From Anoxybacillus flavithermus (lineage in GTDB: Bacteria > Bacillota > Bacilli > Bacillales > Anoxybacillaceae): DNA of 64,000 bases. The stretch is from NCBI RefSeq assembly GCF_002742685.1, contig NZ_PEDM01000006.1, positions 37,433 through 101,432 of the forward strand, in the 5' to 3' direction. The notes beneath the pieces were generated by a model. The model was not told the DNA's origin and ran no database searches. It saw nothing but the letters and a program-made list of their open reading frames with translations. The position numbers and the translations under genes are program-made. How positions within the stretch are numbered: the first letter of the stretch is position 1; each line of letters opens with the position of its first letter. Below, piece after piece: positions 7,956 to 16,663 of this stretch.

Positions 7956-9866
7956 ATGGAACAAATGACGTTTCCGCAGCTATTAACCGCTCGTGCGCGA
8001 CAAAAAACAAATCAAGTCGCATTGCGCGAAAAAGATTACGGTATTTGGAATGAATATACGTACGGGGATTATTACGAGCAAGTGAAAGCGTTCGCATTAG
8101 GAATTGCTTCGCTTGGGTTTCAACGCGGCGATAAACTGGCTATTATCGGCGATAACCGACCAGAGTGGGTATTTAGTCAGCTAGCGGCTCAAAGTTTAGG
8201 GGGTATTTCCGTTGGTATTTATCAAGAATCGTTACCAAATGAGCTAGCATACATTATTGACAATTGTGACGCAACGTTTGTTGTCGTTGAGGATCAAGAG
8301 CAAGTTGATAAAGTGTTAGAAGTGGAACAAGAACTTTCGAAAGTGAAACATATTATTTACTACGATTCACGCGGTATGCGAAACTATAAGCACGATAAAT
8401 TATTGTATTTTCAAGATGTACAAACGCTTGGTCGACAATTTGAACAAATGCATCCGACATATTTTGATGATGAAGTGCAAAAAGGGTGCTACGATGATAT
8501 TGCCATTTTATCGTATACATCAGGAACGACGGGAAATCCAAAAGGAACGGAACTTTCTTATCGCAATTTATTTGAAATGGCAAAGAACCTCGCAAAAATC
8601 GATCCACTTGACGAACAAGACGAATACCTTTCATTTTTACCACTCGCTTGGATAGGCGAACAAATGATGACCATTTCAATGGCATTCCACTGCAACATAG
8701 TTGTGAACTTTCCAGAAGAACCTTCAACCGTATTTGAAAATTTACGAGAAATTGGACCGCACGTCATGTTTTCACCACCGCGCATTTATGAAGACATTGT
8801 CTCAAAGTTTCAAGTGCGCATTCAAGATGCAAGTTGGTTCAAACGAAAAATGTATGAATGGTGTAAGCCGATTGGTGAAAAAGTAGCAGAAGCTCATTTT
8901 ACAAAAAGCGATGTTTCATTCTGGACGAAATGTTTGTATAAACTTGCGGATTATTTCATGTTTAGTGCCATTCGAGACCATTTTGGTTTGTTGCGTTTAA
9001 AGCGGGCATATACAGGTGGTGCTCCATTAGGTCCAGATGTGTTTCGCTTTTTTCATAGCATTGGTGTGAATGTGAAAAGCATTTATGGCCAAACAGAGGT
9101 ATCAGGCATTGCGATCGTTCATCGCGATGGGGACATTAAAGTGGATAGCGTCGGCATGCCGATTCCAGAAACAGAAGTGAAAATTTCTGAGCAAGGTGAA
9201 ATTTTGCTAAAAAGCCCGAGTGTATGTTGTGGCTATTATAAAAACGAAAAGGCAACGAGAGAGACGATCGAAGACGGCTGGCTTCATACAGGTGATGCGG
9301 GGTATGTAGATGACTCAGGCCATTTGTATGTTATTGATCGTTTAAAAGATGTCATTCGTTTACAAACGGGTGAGATGTTTTCGCCACAATTTATTGAAAA
9401 TAAACTAAAATTTAGCCCCTACATTCAAGAAGCGGTCGCCATTGGTCGCGATCGTCCGTACGTTGTGGCGATTATTAATATCGATATGGCTAACGTCGGG
9501 CGATGGGCAGAAAAAAATCAGCTTGTGTATACGACATATTCCGATTTGTCCGCAAAACAAGAAGTGATTCAACTCATTCAAGAACAAGTGAATGAAATTA
9601 ATCAATCATTGCCAGAAAAGGCGCGTGTGAAAAAGTTTGTTTTGCTTTATAAAGAGCTTGATGCAGATGATGAAGAATTAACGAGAACGAAAAAAGTACG
9701 TCGTCAATTTATTGCCAAAAAATATGCCTCGCTTATTGAAGGGATGTACTCAGAAACAGATCACATTGATGTAGAAGGAACAATTAAATATCGTGATGGC
9801 AAGGAGCAAGTCATTAAAACGACGTTGAAAGTCGTCTCGATTGATGAAGGGGAGGGAGCAGCGTAA
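7956..9866 (+). CDS. Long-chain fatty acid-CoA ligase family protein (AMP-forming) within the ABC operon
   Basis: Predicted 636-residue adenylate-forming enzyme, longer than YtcI and of the bacterial long-chain/'bubblegum' subgroup. Visible motifs are YTSGTTGNPKG (about residues 190-200), YGQTEVSG, DGWLHTGDAGYVD and DRLKDVIRLQTGE. It would form an acyl-CoA thioester from an imported or membrane-derived carboxylic acid at the cytoplasmic face. It starts 12 bp after the LivG-like ATPase with an AAAGGGGGAG ribosome site, and its stop touches the start of the permease gene. The tight interleaving suggests that activation is coupled to transport, as in other Liv-type clusters carrying AMP ligases. 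The true substrate is unknown. Confidence 0.85.
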   Translation: MEQMTFPQLLTARARQKTNQVALREKDYGIWNEYTYGDYYEQVKAFALGIASLGFQRGDKLAIIGDNRPEWVFSQLAAQSLGGISVGIYQESLPNELAYIIDNCDATFVVVEDQEQVDKVLEVEQELSKVKHIIYYDSRGMRNYKHDKLLYFQDVQTLGRQFEQMHPTYFDDEVQKGCYDDIAILSYTSGTTGNPKGTELSYRNLFEMAKNLAKIDPLDEQDEYLSFLPLAWIGEQMMTISMAFHCNIVVNFPEEPSTVFENLREIGPHVMFSPPRIYEDIVSKFQVRIQDASWFKRKMYEWCKPIGEKVAEAHFTKSDVSFWTKCLYKLADYFMFSAIRDHFGLLRLKRAYTGGAPLGPDVFRFFHSIGVNVKSIYGQTEVSGIAIVHRDGDIKVDSVGMPIPETEVKISEQGEILLKSPSVCCGYYKNEKATRETIEDGWLHTGDAGYVDDSGHLYVIDRLKDVIRLQTGEMFSPQFIENKLKFSPYIQEAVAIGRDRPYVVAIINIDMANVGRWAEKNQLVYTTYSDLSAKQEVIQLIQEQVNEINQSLPEKARVKKFVLLYKELDADDEELTRTKKVRRQFIAKKYASLIEGMYSETDHIDVEGTIKYRDGKEQVIKTTLKVVSIDEGEGAA

Positions 9867-10751
9867 ATGGCTTTTTTCTTACAAATGCTTGTAACGGGTA
9901 TCGTCGTCGGGAGCGTATATGCGCTCGTTGCGCTAGGGTTTGTACTCATTTACAAGTCGAGCGATGCTATTAACTTTGCTCAAGGTGAATTTTTGCTCAT
10001 CGGGACGTACGTTTGTTTGACGCTTGTGGCTAGCTATAACGTTCCGTTTATTGCTGCGTTATTGCTTGCTTTAGCGTTTAGTGCATTGCTTGGTTGGAGC
10101 GTAGAAAAAGTTGTGTTGCGTCCTTTCATTGGAAAACCAGTCATTTCTATGATTATGGCAACGATTGGATTATCGAGCGTACTTGCAGGAATTGTTCATA
10201 TTATTTGGGGACACGAAACACGCGTATATCCACCTGTTTTTTCAGAAAAACCGTTGCAGTTCGGAGAAGTCATTATCGCACCTGTATACGCATGGTCGTT
10301 TGTCATCGTTATGATTTGGCTCGTGATTTTTACGTTATTTTTCAAATATTCGCGGTTTGGAATTGCTATGCGAGCGACAGCAGACGATCAACAAGCAGCT
10401 TTGTCTATGGGAATTAGCGTAAAAACAATTTTTGCGATTGCTTGGGCAATTGCAGCCATCGTATCAGCTGTTGGCGGGGTGTTACTAGGAAATATTAACG
10501 GAGTCAACTCTTCCCTTTCACTTATCGGATTAAAAGTGTTACCTGTCGCTATTTTAGGTGGGCTTGACAGCATCCCAGGGGCGATCATTGGCGGTATTTT
10601 AATCGGGATTATTGAAAGTATGACAGGAGGATATTTAGACCCGCTTGTCGGCGGTGGCTTAAAAGAAGTGATTCCATTTGTCATTTTAGTTATCATTTTA
10701 ATGGTTAAACCTTACGGACTATTTGGAAAGAAAGAAATCGAAAGGGTGTGA
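9867..10751 (+). CDS. ABC transporter permease, LivH type
   Basis: Predicted 294-residue integral membrane protein with about eight hydrophobic segments and the family features GxVYALVALGFVLIYK near the N-terminus, a conserved NFAQGEF, and GGLDSIPGAIIGG near the C-terminus. It forms half of the membrane channel with the LivM-type gene that follows. Its ATG immediately follows the ligase stop codon, and its ribosome site GGGGAGGG lies inside the ligase gene, so translation is probably coupled. Confidence 0.9.
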   Translation: MAFFLQMLVTGIVVGSVYALVALGFVLIYKSSDAINFAQGEFLLIGTYVCLTLVASYNVPFIAALLLALAFSALLGWSVEKVVLRPFIGKPVISMIMATIGLSSVLAGIVHIIWGHETRVYPPVFSEKPLQFGEVIIAPVYAWSFVIVMIWLVIFTLFFKYSRFGIAMRATADDQQAALSMGISVKTIFAIAWAIAAIVSAVGGVLLGNINGVNSSLSLIGLKVLPVAILGGLDSIPGAIIGGILIGIIESMTGGYLDPLVGGGLKEVIPFVILVIILMVKPYGLFGKKEIERV

Positions 10752-10754
10752 GAA

Positions 10755-11825
10755 ATGGTGCGAAATCCGTTTGTGATGCAATGTGGTGAATTTCATGTTG
10801 ATTATAAGCAAGATATGGCCATTTGGAAAATTGCTCGCGTGCGTTGGCGTATTTTTATGATTGTAGCACTATTTGCTCTTTTTCCTATGGTCGCGACAGA
10901 CTATGTAGTCGGTTTGGCAACATTATGTGGGATTGCAGCCATTGGAGCGATCGGATTAAATATTTTGACAGGGTTTACTGGTCAAATTTCGATCGGAGTG
11001 GGGGCGTTTTTAGGGGTAGGAGGTTATACATCAGCGATTTTAACAACGAAATTAGGGCTTAGCTTTTGGGTTGCTTTTCCGCTTGCTGGGTTAATTACTG
11101 CGCTTGTCGGTGCTTTGTTTGGGATCCCATCACTGCGCTTAAAAGGGTTATATTTAGCCATTGCGACATTGGCGGCGCAAGTCATTATTTTGTTTGTCAT
11201 TTCACGTTGGGATTCGTTAACCGGAGGTACAGCAGGGCTCGTATTGAATCGTCCACAGATCGGTTCGTTTACGTTCATGAGCGAAATGAGCTATTACTAT
11301 TTAATGTTTGTCGTTTTACTGATCACAATCGTCTTCTCACTCAACTTATTTCGTACGCGTGTTGGGCGAGCGTTCATTGCGATTCGCGACCGCGATATTG
11401 CAGCAGAAGTGATGGGCATTGATTTGTTTAAATATAAAGTGCTCGCCTTTTTCGTTAGCTCGTTTTTCGTTGGTATTGCCGGTGCGCTTCTCGGTCATTA
11501 CACGATGATTGTCAGCCCTGAGCTTTACAGCATTTCCGTTTCAATTGAATATTTAGCAATGATTTTAGTTGGCGGTTTAGGAAGCGTGTTCGGTTCATTG
11601 TATGGGGCTGTATTCATTACGCTCATGCCTGTTGTGTTACGAAGCGTTGTCGATGTATTGAGCGGCACGTTTCCAGGACTAGAGGGCGTGCTTGTTGGAA
11701 TGAAGGAAGTCGTCTTCGGTGTTGTCATCATTTTATTTCTCGTGTATGAGCCAGATGGATTAAATAAAATGTGGTCCAATATAAAAAATTATTTTCGTCT
11801 CTGGCCATTTTCTTATACGAAGTAG
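10755..11825 (+). CDS. ABC transporter permease, LivM type
   Basis: Predicted 356-residue membrane protein. About 35 N-terminal residues are cytoplasmic and hydrophilic, followed by about ten hydrophobic segments. LivM features include GLNILTGFTGQISIG(H/V)GAF and the conserved LVGGLGSVFG near residue 270. It pairs with the LivH-type permease, 3 bp upstream. The long N-terminal extension is typical of LivM. A perfect 10-bp hairpin (11826-11850) follows the stop codon and separates it from the binding-protein gene. Confidence 0.9.
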   Translation: MVRNPFVMQCGEFHVDYKQDMAIWKIARVRWRIFMIVALFALFPMVATDYVVGLATLCGIAAIGAIGLNILTGFTGQISIGVGAFLGVGGYTSAILTTKLGLSFWVAFPLAGLITALVGALFGIPSLRLKGLYLAIATLAAQVIILFVISRWDSLTGGTAGLVLNRPQIGSFTFMSEMSYYYLMFVVLLITIVFSLNLFRTRVGRAFIAIRDRDIAAEVMGIDLFKYKVLAFFVSSFFVGIAGALLGHYTMIVSPELYSISVSIEYLAMILVGGLGSVFGSLYGAVFITLMPVVLRSVVDVLSGTFPGLEGVLVGMKEVVFGVVIILFLVYEPDGLNKMWSNIKNYFRLWPFSYTK

Positions 11826-11850
11826 TATAAAGCGGCATATCCGCTTTATA
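11826..11850 (+). other. Intercistronic hairpin before the binding-protein gene
   Basis: TATAAAGCGG (11826-11835) pairs perfectly with CCGCTTTATA (11841-11850) around a 5-nt loop, with no T-run. This is the type of stem that blocks 3' or 5' exonucleases and sets differential mRNA levels. The role is inferred. Confidence 0.6.
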
Positions 11851-11882
11851 TAAAATGAAAAACAGATAAGGGGGATGAATGA

Positions 11883-13082
11883 ATGAAGAAAAAAGGTGCA
11901 CTGCTCGCTACATTGCTCCTTGGAGCAAGCATGTTATTCGGATGTTCAGGAGGTGACAAAACAGCGACAGAACCGGCAAAAGAAGGAGGAAAAGAACAAG
12001 GAACGATTAAAATTGGTGCATTGTTTGATATTACAGGTGCAACGGGGGATGTTGGTACACCGTATGCTGAAGGAGAAAAAGCGTATATTGAATACATTAA
12101 TTCAAAAGGCGGTGTGAACGGCTATAAAATTGAGCTTGTCGGGCAAGATTACGCTTATAAAATTCCTGAAGCGCAAAAGCTGTATCAAAAATATAAAGCG
12201 AGCGATAAAGTGTCAGCGATTTTAGGATGGGGAACAGCAGATACGGAAGCGTTGCGACAACAAGTTGCAGCAGATAAACTACCATTTTTCTCAGCTTCTT
12301 ATTCGGAAAATTTAAAAAATATTAAAGAAAGCCCGTATAACTTTTTAACAGCGGCATCTTACTCCGATCAAGCACGTTCCGTACTTCGTTGGATTAAAGA
12401 AAATCATACAGGTGGAACACCAAAAGTTGCGCTCATTTATAATGACACGGCATTTGGAAAATCGCCAATTCAAGATGCAAAAGACTTTGCAAAAGAAATT
12501 GGTGTAGAGATTGTAGACGAACAAATTGTTGATTTAAAAGCGCTTGATGCGACGTCACAGCTTCTAAATATGAAGAAAAAAGCACCTGATTATGCGATCA
12601 TTCAACAAACATGGGGTGCGACAGCAACGATTTTAAAAGATGCAAAAAAATTAGGCATTGAAACGCAATTTATTGGATTAAACTGGACAACTGGTGAGGG
12701 ATTGCTCCCGATTGCTGGAGATGCAGCAGAAGGGTTTATCGGCGTCGTGACACATGCGTTTCCATACGAAGATTTACCAGGCATAGCTGAAGTGAAAGAG
12801 TATTTAGCAAGCAAAGGTGAGAAATTAGAGGATAAAAACCAAAAGTTTATTCAAGGGTGGGTCACAGCAAAAATTTTAGTAGAAGGAATTAAGCAAGCGG
12901 ACGATCCAACGACGGGAGAAGGCATTCGCCAAGGATTAGAAAAATTAAAAGATCTTGATTTAGGCGGCCTTGCTGCACCAATTACGTTTACAGCGGATAA
13001 TCATGCCGGGACGAATCAAATTCGTTTAGCAAAAGTAGAAAATGGACAGTTTAAGGTGTTTACAGACTACTTCGGATACTAA
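11883..13082 (+). CDS. Substrate-binding lipoprotein, LivK type (periplasmic-binding-protein fold I)
   Basis: Predicted 399-residue secreted lipoprotein. The signal peptide has KKK, a hydrophobic core and a lipobox LFGC with the lipidated cysteine at 21. The mature domain begins IKIGALFDITGATGDVG, the typical opening of Peripla_BP_6 proteins for branched-chain amino acids, amides, urea or aromatic acids. It captures the ligand outside the membrane and delivers it to the LivH/M channel. The ATG follows a GGGGGATGAATGA stretch. The gene is bracketed by hairpins at 11826-11850 and 13091-13120, which would allow its mRNA to be more abundant than that of the membrane components. Ligand unknown. 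Confidence 0.88.
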   Translation: MKKKGALLATLLLGASMLFGCSGGDKTATEPAKEGGKEQGTIKIGALFDITGATGDVGTPYAEGEKAYIEYINSKGGVNGYKIELVGQDYAYKIPEAQKLYQKYKASDKVSAILGWGTADTEALRQQVAADKLPFFSASYSENLKNIKESPYNFLTAASYSDQARSVLRWIKENHTGGTPKVALIYNDTAFGKSPIQDAKDFAKEIGVEIVDEQIVDLKALDATSQLLNMKKKAPDYAIIQQTWGATATILKDAKKLGIETQFIGLNWTTGEGLLPIAGDAAEGFIGVVTHAFPYEDLPGIAEVKEYLASKGEKLEDKNQKFIQGWVTAKILVEGIKQADDPTTGEGIRQGLEKLKDLDLGGLAAPITFTADNHAGTNQIRLAKVENGQFKVFTDYFGY

Positions 13083-13090
13083 AGTGAATG

Positions 13091-13124
13091 AAAGGGTGTT
13101 TTCAACAGGAAGCACCCTTTTGCC
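13091..13124 (+). other. Intercistronic hairpin after the binding-protein gene
   Basis: AAAGGGTG (13091-13098) pairs with CACCCTTT (13113-13120), and only four T follow. It could be a partial terminator or an mRNA 3'-stabilising stem between the binding protein and the second ATPase. Confidence 0.55.
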
Positions 13125-13143
13125 TTCAGAAAGGGGGAGACGG

Positions 13144-13932
13144 ATGCTTACATTAAACAATGTAGAAGTGATGTATAATCGAGTCATTCTCGTGCTTAAA
13201 GGGATGTCGATGGTCATTCCGGAAGGGAAAATTGTTGCTTTACTTGGTAGCAACGGGGCAGGGAAAACAACGACGTTAAAAGCCATTTCGGGATTATTAA
13301 AAAGTGAAGATGGTGAAGTAACAGATGGCTATATTGAGCTATATGGAGAACGAATTGAAGGAAAAGATGCAGAAGAAATTGTAAAGAAAGGTATTTTTCA
13401 ATGTATGGAAGGAAGACGAGTGTTTGAACATTTGACGGTAGAAGAAAATTTAATTGTCGGTGCTCATACACGAAAAGATCGCCACAATATTAAAGCAGAT
13501 TTACAAAAAGTATATCATTACTTTCCGAAGCTTCATATGTTACGCCATCGGCAAGCTGGGTATTTATCAGGTGGAGAACAACAAATGTTAGCTATTGGTC
13601 GTGGGATGATGGCGAAACCGAAAATTTTATTGCTTGATGAACCATCGTTAGGAATTGCTCCGTTACTTGTGAAAGAAATCTTCTCAATCATTAAACGAAT
13701 TAACGAAGAAGAAGGAACGACCATTCTCGTCGTTGAACAAAATGCGAATATCGCCTTATCGATTGCGCACTACGGATACATCATGGAAAACGGACGCATT
13801 GTCATGGACGGCCCTGTTGAGAGATTACTTGAAAATGAAGATGTAAAAGAATTTTACCTTGGGATGAGCGAGAAAGGGCGAAAAAATTATCGAGAAGTGA
13901 AGTCGTATAAAAGAAGAAAGCGGTGGTTGTAA
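13144..13932 (+). CDS. ABC transporter ATPase, LivF type
   Basis: Predicted 262-residue ATPase. Walker A GSNGAGKT is at about 35-42, the signature is LSGGEQQML, and Walker B is ILLLDEPSLG followed by the VEQN element characteristic of LivF. It partners the LivG-like ATPase of the same operon. The ATG at 13144 follows AAGGGGGAG; the frame is open 34 codons upstream but those residues are unlike the family. Its TAA overlaps the ATG of the next gene (TAATG). The C-terminus carries a basic tail (KSYKRRKRW) beyond the usual LivF end. Confidence 0.9.
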   Translation: MLTLNNVEVMYNRVILVLKGMSMVIPEGKIVALLGSNGAGKTTTLKAISGLLKSEDGEVTDGYIELYGERIEGKDAEEIVKKGIFQCMEGRRVFEHLTVEENLIVGAHTRKDRHNIKADLQKVYHYFPKLHMLRHRQAGYLSGGEQQMLAIGRGMMAKPKILLLDEPSLGIAPLLVKEIFSIIKRINEEEGTTILVVEQNANIALSIAHYGYIMENGRIVMDGPVERLLENEDVKEFYLGMSEKGRKNYREVKSYKRRKRWL

Positions 13933-15062
13933 TGGAAAGATGGAAATCATTTTTAATTGAGGCGTATGAACAGTCATTAGCATTGCGTGAGAGATTAGAT
14001 GCAGCAAATATGAGTCCGTACGAATTAGAAACGATTGAGCAACTGAATCGCATTCCCGTATTGAAAAAAGAACAATTGCCTCTTTTACAAAAATATCTGC
14101 TACCATTTGGAAATATGACTACAAAACGATCAAATGAATTGGCACGCATCTTTATGTCCCCAGGACCGATTTACGACCCACAAGGAGACGACCAAGATGA
14201 TTGGGGATTTGCCGAAGCGCTTCAAGCTGCTGGATTTACAAGCGATGATATTGTACAAAATACGTTTTCATATCATTTATCCCCAGCAGGCTTTATGTTT
14301 GATAGCGCTCTTCGCCGGATCGGCGCAACAGTTGTGCCGGCAGGACCAGGTAATCGTGAATTGCAAGTGCAGCTTATGAATGACTTGCAAGTGACTGGAT
14401 ATGTTGGTACGCCAAGTTTTCTACATTTATTGCTGCAGTATGCCGATGAAAAAAGGATGCATGTTGGGATGAAAAAAGCGTTTTTTACCGCAGAAAAGCT
14501 AACAGAAAGTATGCGTGAACAGTTTGAACAAAGAGGTATTCGCGTTTTTGAAGGATATGGCACAGCTGATTGTGGTTGTGTTGCGTTTGAGGATGGGAAA
14601 GGTCCGGGTTTAAAAATTAGTTCACGTGCGATCGTTCAACTATGCGATCCAGCTACAGGCGTGCCGCTTGATGAAGAAGGAGAAATCGTTGTTACAATAT
14701 TTGATCGCACGTATCCGCTCATTCGGTTTGGTACGGGAGATGTTTCACGTTGGGTTGATGGCTACAAAGGACAGCGTATCGTCGGTGTGCTTGGACGTGT
14801 CGGAACAAGTGTAAAAGTGAAAGGCATGTTTGTTCATGAACAACAGTTAAAGCAAGTGATGACTGAAGTAGGATGTCCAATATTTCAAGCGGTTGTGACG
14901 AAGGAAAATGATCGTGACCAATTAATAATTTACACCGAAAAAGAACTTGATGAAGAAGCAAAACAAAAAATTAACAACGTGATTCGTGTCACGCCAATAT
15001 TCGTTCACGTACATCGTGTAAACGAAGAAGAGCGGTGTCTTGTTGATCGTAGAAAATGGTAA
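13932..15062 (+). CDS. Phenylacetate-CoA ligase (PaaK)-like protein
   Basis: Predicted 376-residue member of the PaaK branch of adenylate-forming enzymes, last gene of the ABC operon. Visible are an N-terminal segment LNRIPVLKKEQLP, a core with VGTPSFLHLLLQ, FEGYGTADCGCVAFE, and a C-terminal domain with FGTGDVSRW and GRVGTSVKVKGMFVHE. PaaK proteins are usually ~430 residues; the early glycine/serine-rich nucleotide loop (SSGTTG) is not evident here, where the aligned region reads FMSPGPIYDPQGDD. The enzyme may therefore be altered or use a different acyl donor. The start is uncertain: ATG 13932 overlaps the previous stop, while GTG 13923 is also possible. A terminator follows. Confidence 0.75.
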   Translation: MERWKSFLIEAYEQSLALRERLDAANMSPYELETIEQLNRIPVLKKEQLPLLQKYLLPFGNMTTKRSNELARIFMSPGPIYDPQGDDQDDWGFAEALQAAGFTSDDIVQNTFSYHLSPAGFMFDSALRRIGATVVPAGPGNRELQVQLMNDLQVTGYVGTPSFLHLLLQYADEKRMHVGMKKAFFTAEKLTESMREQFEQRGIRVFEGYGTADCGCVAFEDGKGPGLKISSRAIVQLCDPATGVPLDEEGEIVVTIFDRTYPLIRFGTGDVSRWVDGYKGQRIVGVLGRVGTSVKVKGMFVHEQQLKQVMTEVGCPIFQAVVTKENDRDQLIIYTEKELDEEAKQKINNVIRVTPIFVHVHRVNEEERCLVDRRKW

Positions 15063-15086
15063 AAAGAGGCGTTATGCCTCTTTTTA
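15061..15086. terminator. Bidirectional terminator
   Basis: AAAAAGAGGC (15061-15070) pairs with GCCTCTTTTT (15076-15085). It ends the ABC operon on the + strand and nadK2 on the - strand. Confidence 0.85.
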
Positions 15087-15887
15087 CAAAAATGTTCGTT
15101 TGACTTTTTCCCAAAATGAGTTGTCTTTTAGTTTAACTGTTTTAATTACTTTTCCACTTAATACAATATCAATTTTTTCAACATGTTGAATGCTTAGCGC
15201 TTCATTATCCATGCCGATAATTGGATAATCGTTCCCATCTTGTACCACTTTCAATGTGAGTTTACGATTTCCGCTTAAAATAAATGATGAACCGAGCGTA
15301 CGATAACGATTGTTGTTTAGTGACGCTAATTCGCTCACTTGAAAACATGGGAGCATTGGGTCAACGACTGCACCATTGACCGATTTATTATAAGCAGTAC
15401 TTCCTGTCGGTGTAGCAATGATCATTCCATCGCCTCGAAATGTTTCAAAATGCAAATGGTCAATAAATACGTCCATGACAAACGTTTTAATAATGCTCGA
15501 ACGAATGGAGCATTCATTCAAACAATAAAATGATGTAGAATCATTGACTGTAACATAAATCGTTGGATATTTACGTACTTCAATTTGTTCTGTTGTCATT
15601 GCTTCAATCATTTTTTCTGTATCGTAAATATGAAAATCACAATACATACTTAGTGAGCCTGAGGTTGAAATACCAGCATATAAGCAGTCGTCACGAAAAC
15701 CTGTTTTTCTGACAGCTTGCAAAAATGTCCCGTCTCCACCGACGCTCACAATAATGTTTGCATGTTTAGCATCGTCCACGACTTGAAATTCATGTTGTTT
15801 AGCAAGTTCAATGAGCGGTTGCACTTGTTTTTTCGTTTCTTCATCATGTTTATGAAAGAAGTACATGCGATTACGGCGTTCAGTCAT
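15084..15887 (-). CDS. nadK2: NAD kinase, second paralog (PpnKB/YtdI type)
   Basis: Predicted 267-residue cytosolic kinase that phosphorylates NAD to NADP. It shows the family hallmarks SVGGDGTFLQAV (GGDG nucleotide motif, about residues 48-54) and TPTGSTAYNKS. The N-terminus TERRNRMYFFHKHDEET resembles B. subtilis YtdI rather than the first paralog. The ATG at 15887 follows GGAGGG. Upstream it faces ytfI; in B. subtilis the same gene lies between ytcI/ytcJ and ytfI, so the ABC operon sits exactly at this junction. Confidence 0.9.
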   Translation of the reverse strand: MTERRNRMYFFHKHDEETKKQVQPLIELAKQHEFQVVDDAKHANIIVSVGGDGTFLQAVRKTGFRDDCLYAGISTSGSLSMYCDFHIYDTEKMIEAMTTEQIEVRKYPTIYVTVNDSTSFYCLNECSIRSSIIKTFVMDVFIDHLHFETFRGDGMIIATPTGSTAYNKSVNGAVVDPMLPCFQVSELASLNNNRYRTLGSSFILSGNRKLTLKVVQDGNDYPIIGMDNEALSIQHVEKIDIVLSGKVIKTVKLKDNSFWEKVKRTFL

Positions 15888-15957
15888 CGTTTTCCCTCCG
15901 TTAAAATGTCCTCATATTTATTTTATCATTTATTTTCCATTCATAGCGAGTTTATTC

Positions 15958-15987
15958 GTTTAATTTTGCTCGTTTTTGTCGAAAATG
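15958..15987 (+). promoter_or_regulatory. Sigma-F-like promoter upstream of ytfI-gerW
   Basis: GTTTA (15958-15962), 15 bp, GTCGAAAATG (15978-15987). This matches the sigma-F pattern GYWTA-N15-GGNRANAHTR with one mismatch. Forespore expression fits the sporulation role of the downstream gene. Confidence 0.55.
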
Positions 15988-16012
15988 TCATCGGGAAGGA
16001 AGTGAAAAACCG

Positions 16013-16663
16013 GTGATTTTCGTTATTGTCATCATCTTTATTGCCTTCTTAGTGATTATCCCTTTTTTACACGTACACATGACCATGCGTTTTCAACATG
16101 CACAAGATAATGATCAATTCACGATTGATGTTCGTATCCTTCGTATATTTCACTACCGTTTTGCTGTTCCGCTCATTGAAATATCGAAGAAGGAAGCAGG
16201 AGTGGTGACAGAGCAAAAAACAACGACCGGAAAGGATGAAAAAACAACGTTTACCGTTGCAGATGCCCGCCAACGTCTAGCACAATTGCAACAATGGTTA
16301 AATCGAATTGTTCACTTACATACGATTGTTAAAAAGTTTTTACAAAACGTTTCGATTTTACAGTTCGAGTGGCATACACAAATCGGTGTTGGGGATGCAG
16401 CAAAAACAGCGATGCTTGTTGGGTTCGGTTGGTCAATGAAATATTATATATTGGCGGTAGTGAGTAAATATATGAATGTTTGTATCACTCCTTCCATTTC
16501 TATTGTTCCTTTTTTTCAAGGAGCTGTATCGCGGACGTCGTTTACATGTATGATCCGATTTCGAATCGGTTATGCTATATTAGCAGGACTGAAGATCGTT
16601 AAACATTTGAAAAAAGGGGAAAAAGTTTCTGGGAGGAATGAAAATGAGTGGACATCCAATTGA
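16013..16663 (+). CDS. ytfI: DUF2953 membrane protein YtfI
   Basis: Predicted 216-residue protein with an N-terminal hydrophobic segment (IFVIVIIFIAFLVIIPFL) and no other clear membrane span except a weakly hydrophobic region near residues 130-150. The family (DUF2953, B. subtilis YtfI) has no firm function but is co-transcribed with ytfJ and expressed in sporulation. The GTG start follows GGAAGGA at a longish 12-nt spacing. Its end overlaps the gerW start by 20 bp, indicating coupled translation. Confidence 0.8.
   Translation: MIFVIVIIFIAFLVIIPFLHVHMTMRFQHAQDNDQFTIDVRILRIFHYRFAVPLIEISKKEAGVVTEQKTTTGKDEKTTFTVADARQRLAQLQQWLNRIVHLHTIVKKFLQNVSILQFEWHTQIGVGDAAKTAMLVGFGWSMKYYILAVVSKYMNVCITPSISIVPFFQGAVSRTSFTCMIRFRIGYAILAGLKIVKHLKKGEKVSGRNENEWTSN

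Noticed and set aside
11066..11422. 118-codon + strand frame inside the LivM-type permease
   Set aside because: It overlaps a clear membrane permease in another frame, lacks a ribosome site and is rich in Cys/Trp/Arg typical of a shifted frame.
7173..15062. The ABC/ligase operon as a recently acquired island
   Set aside because: Base and codon use look like the neighbours; no integrase, repeats or tRNA edge were found. An ancestral presence with loss in B. subtilis is equally possible.
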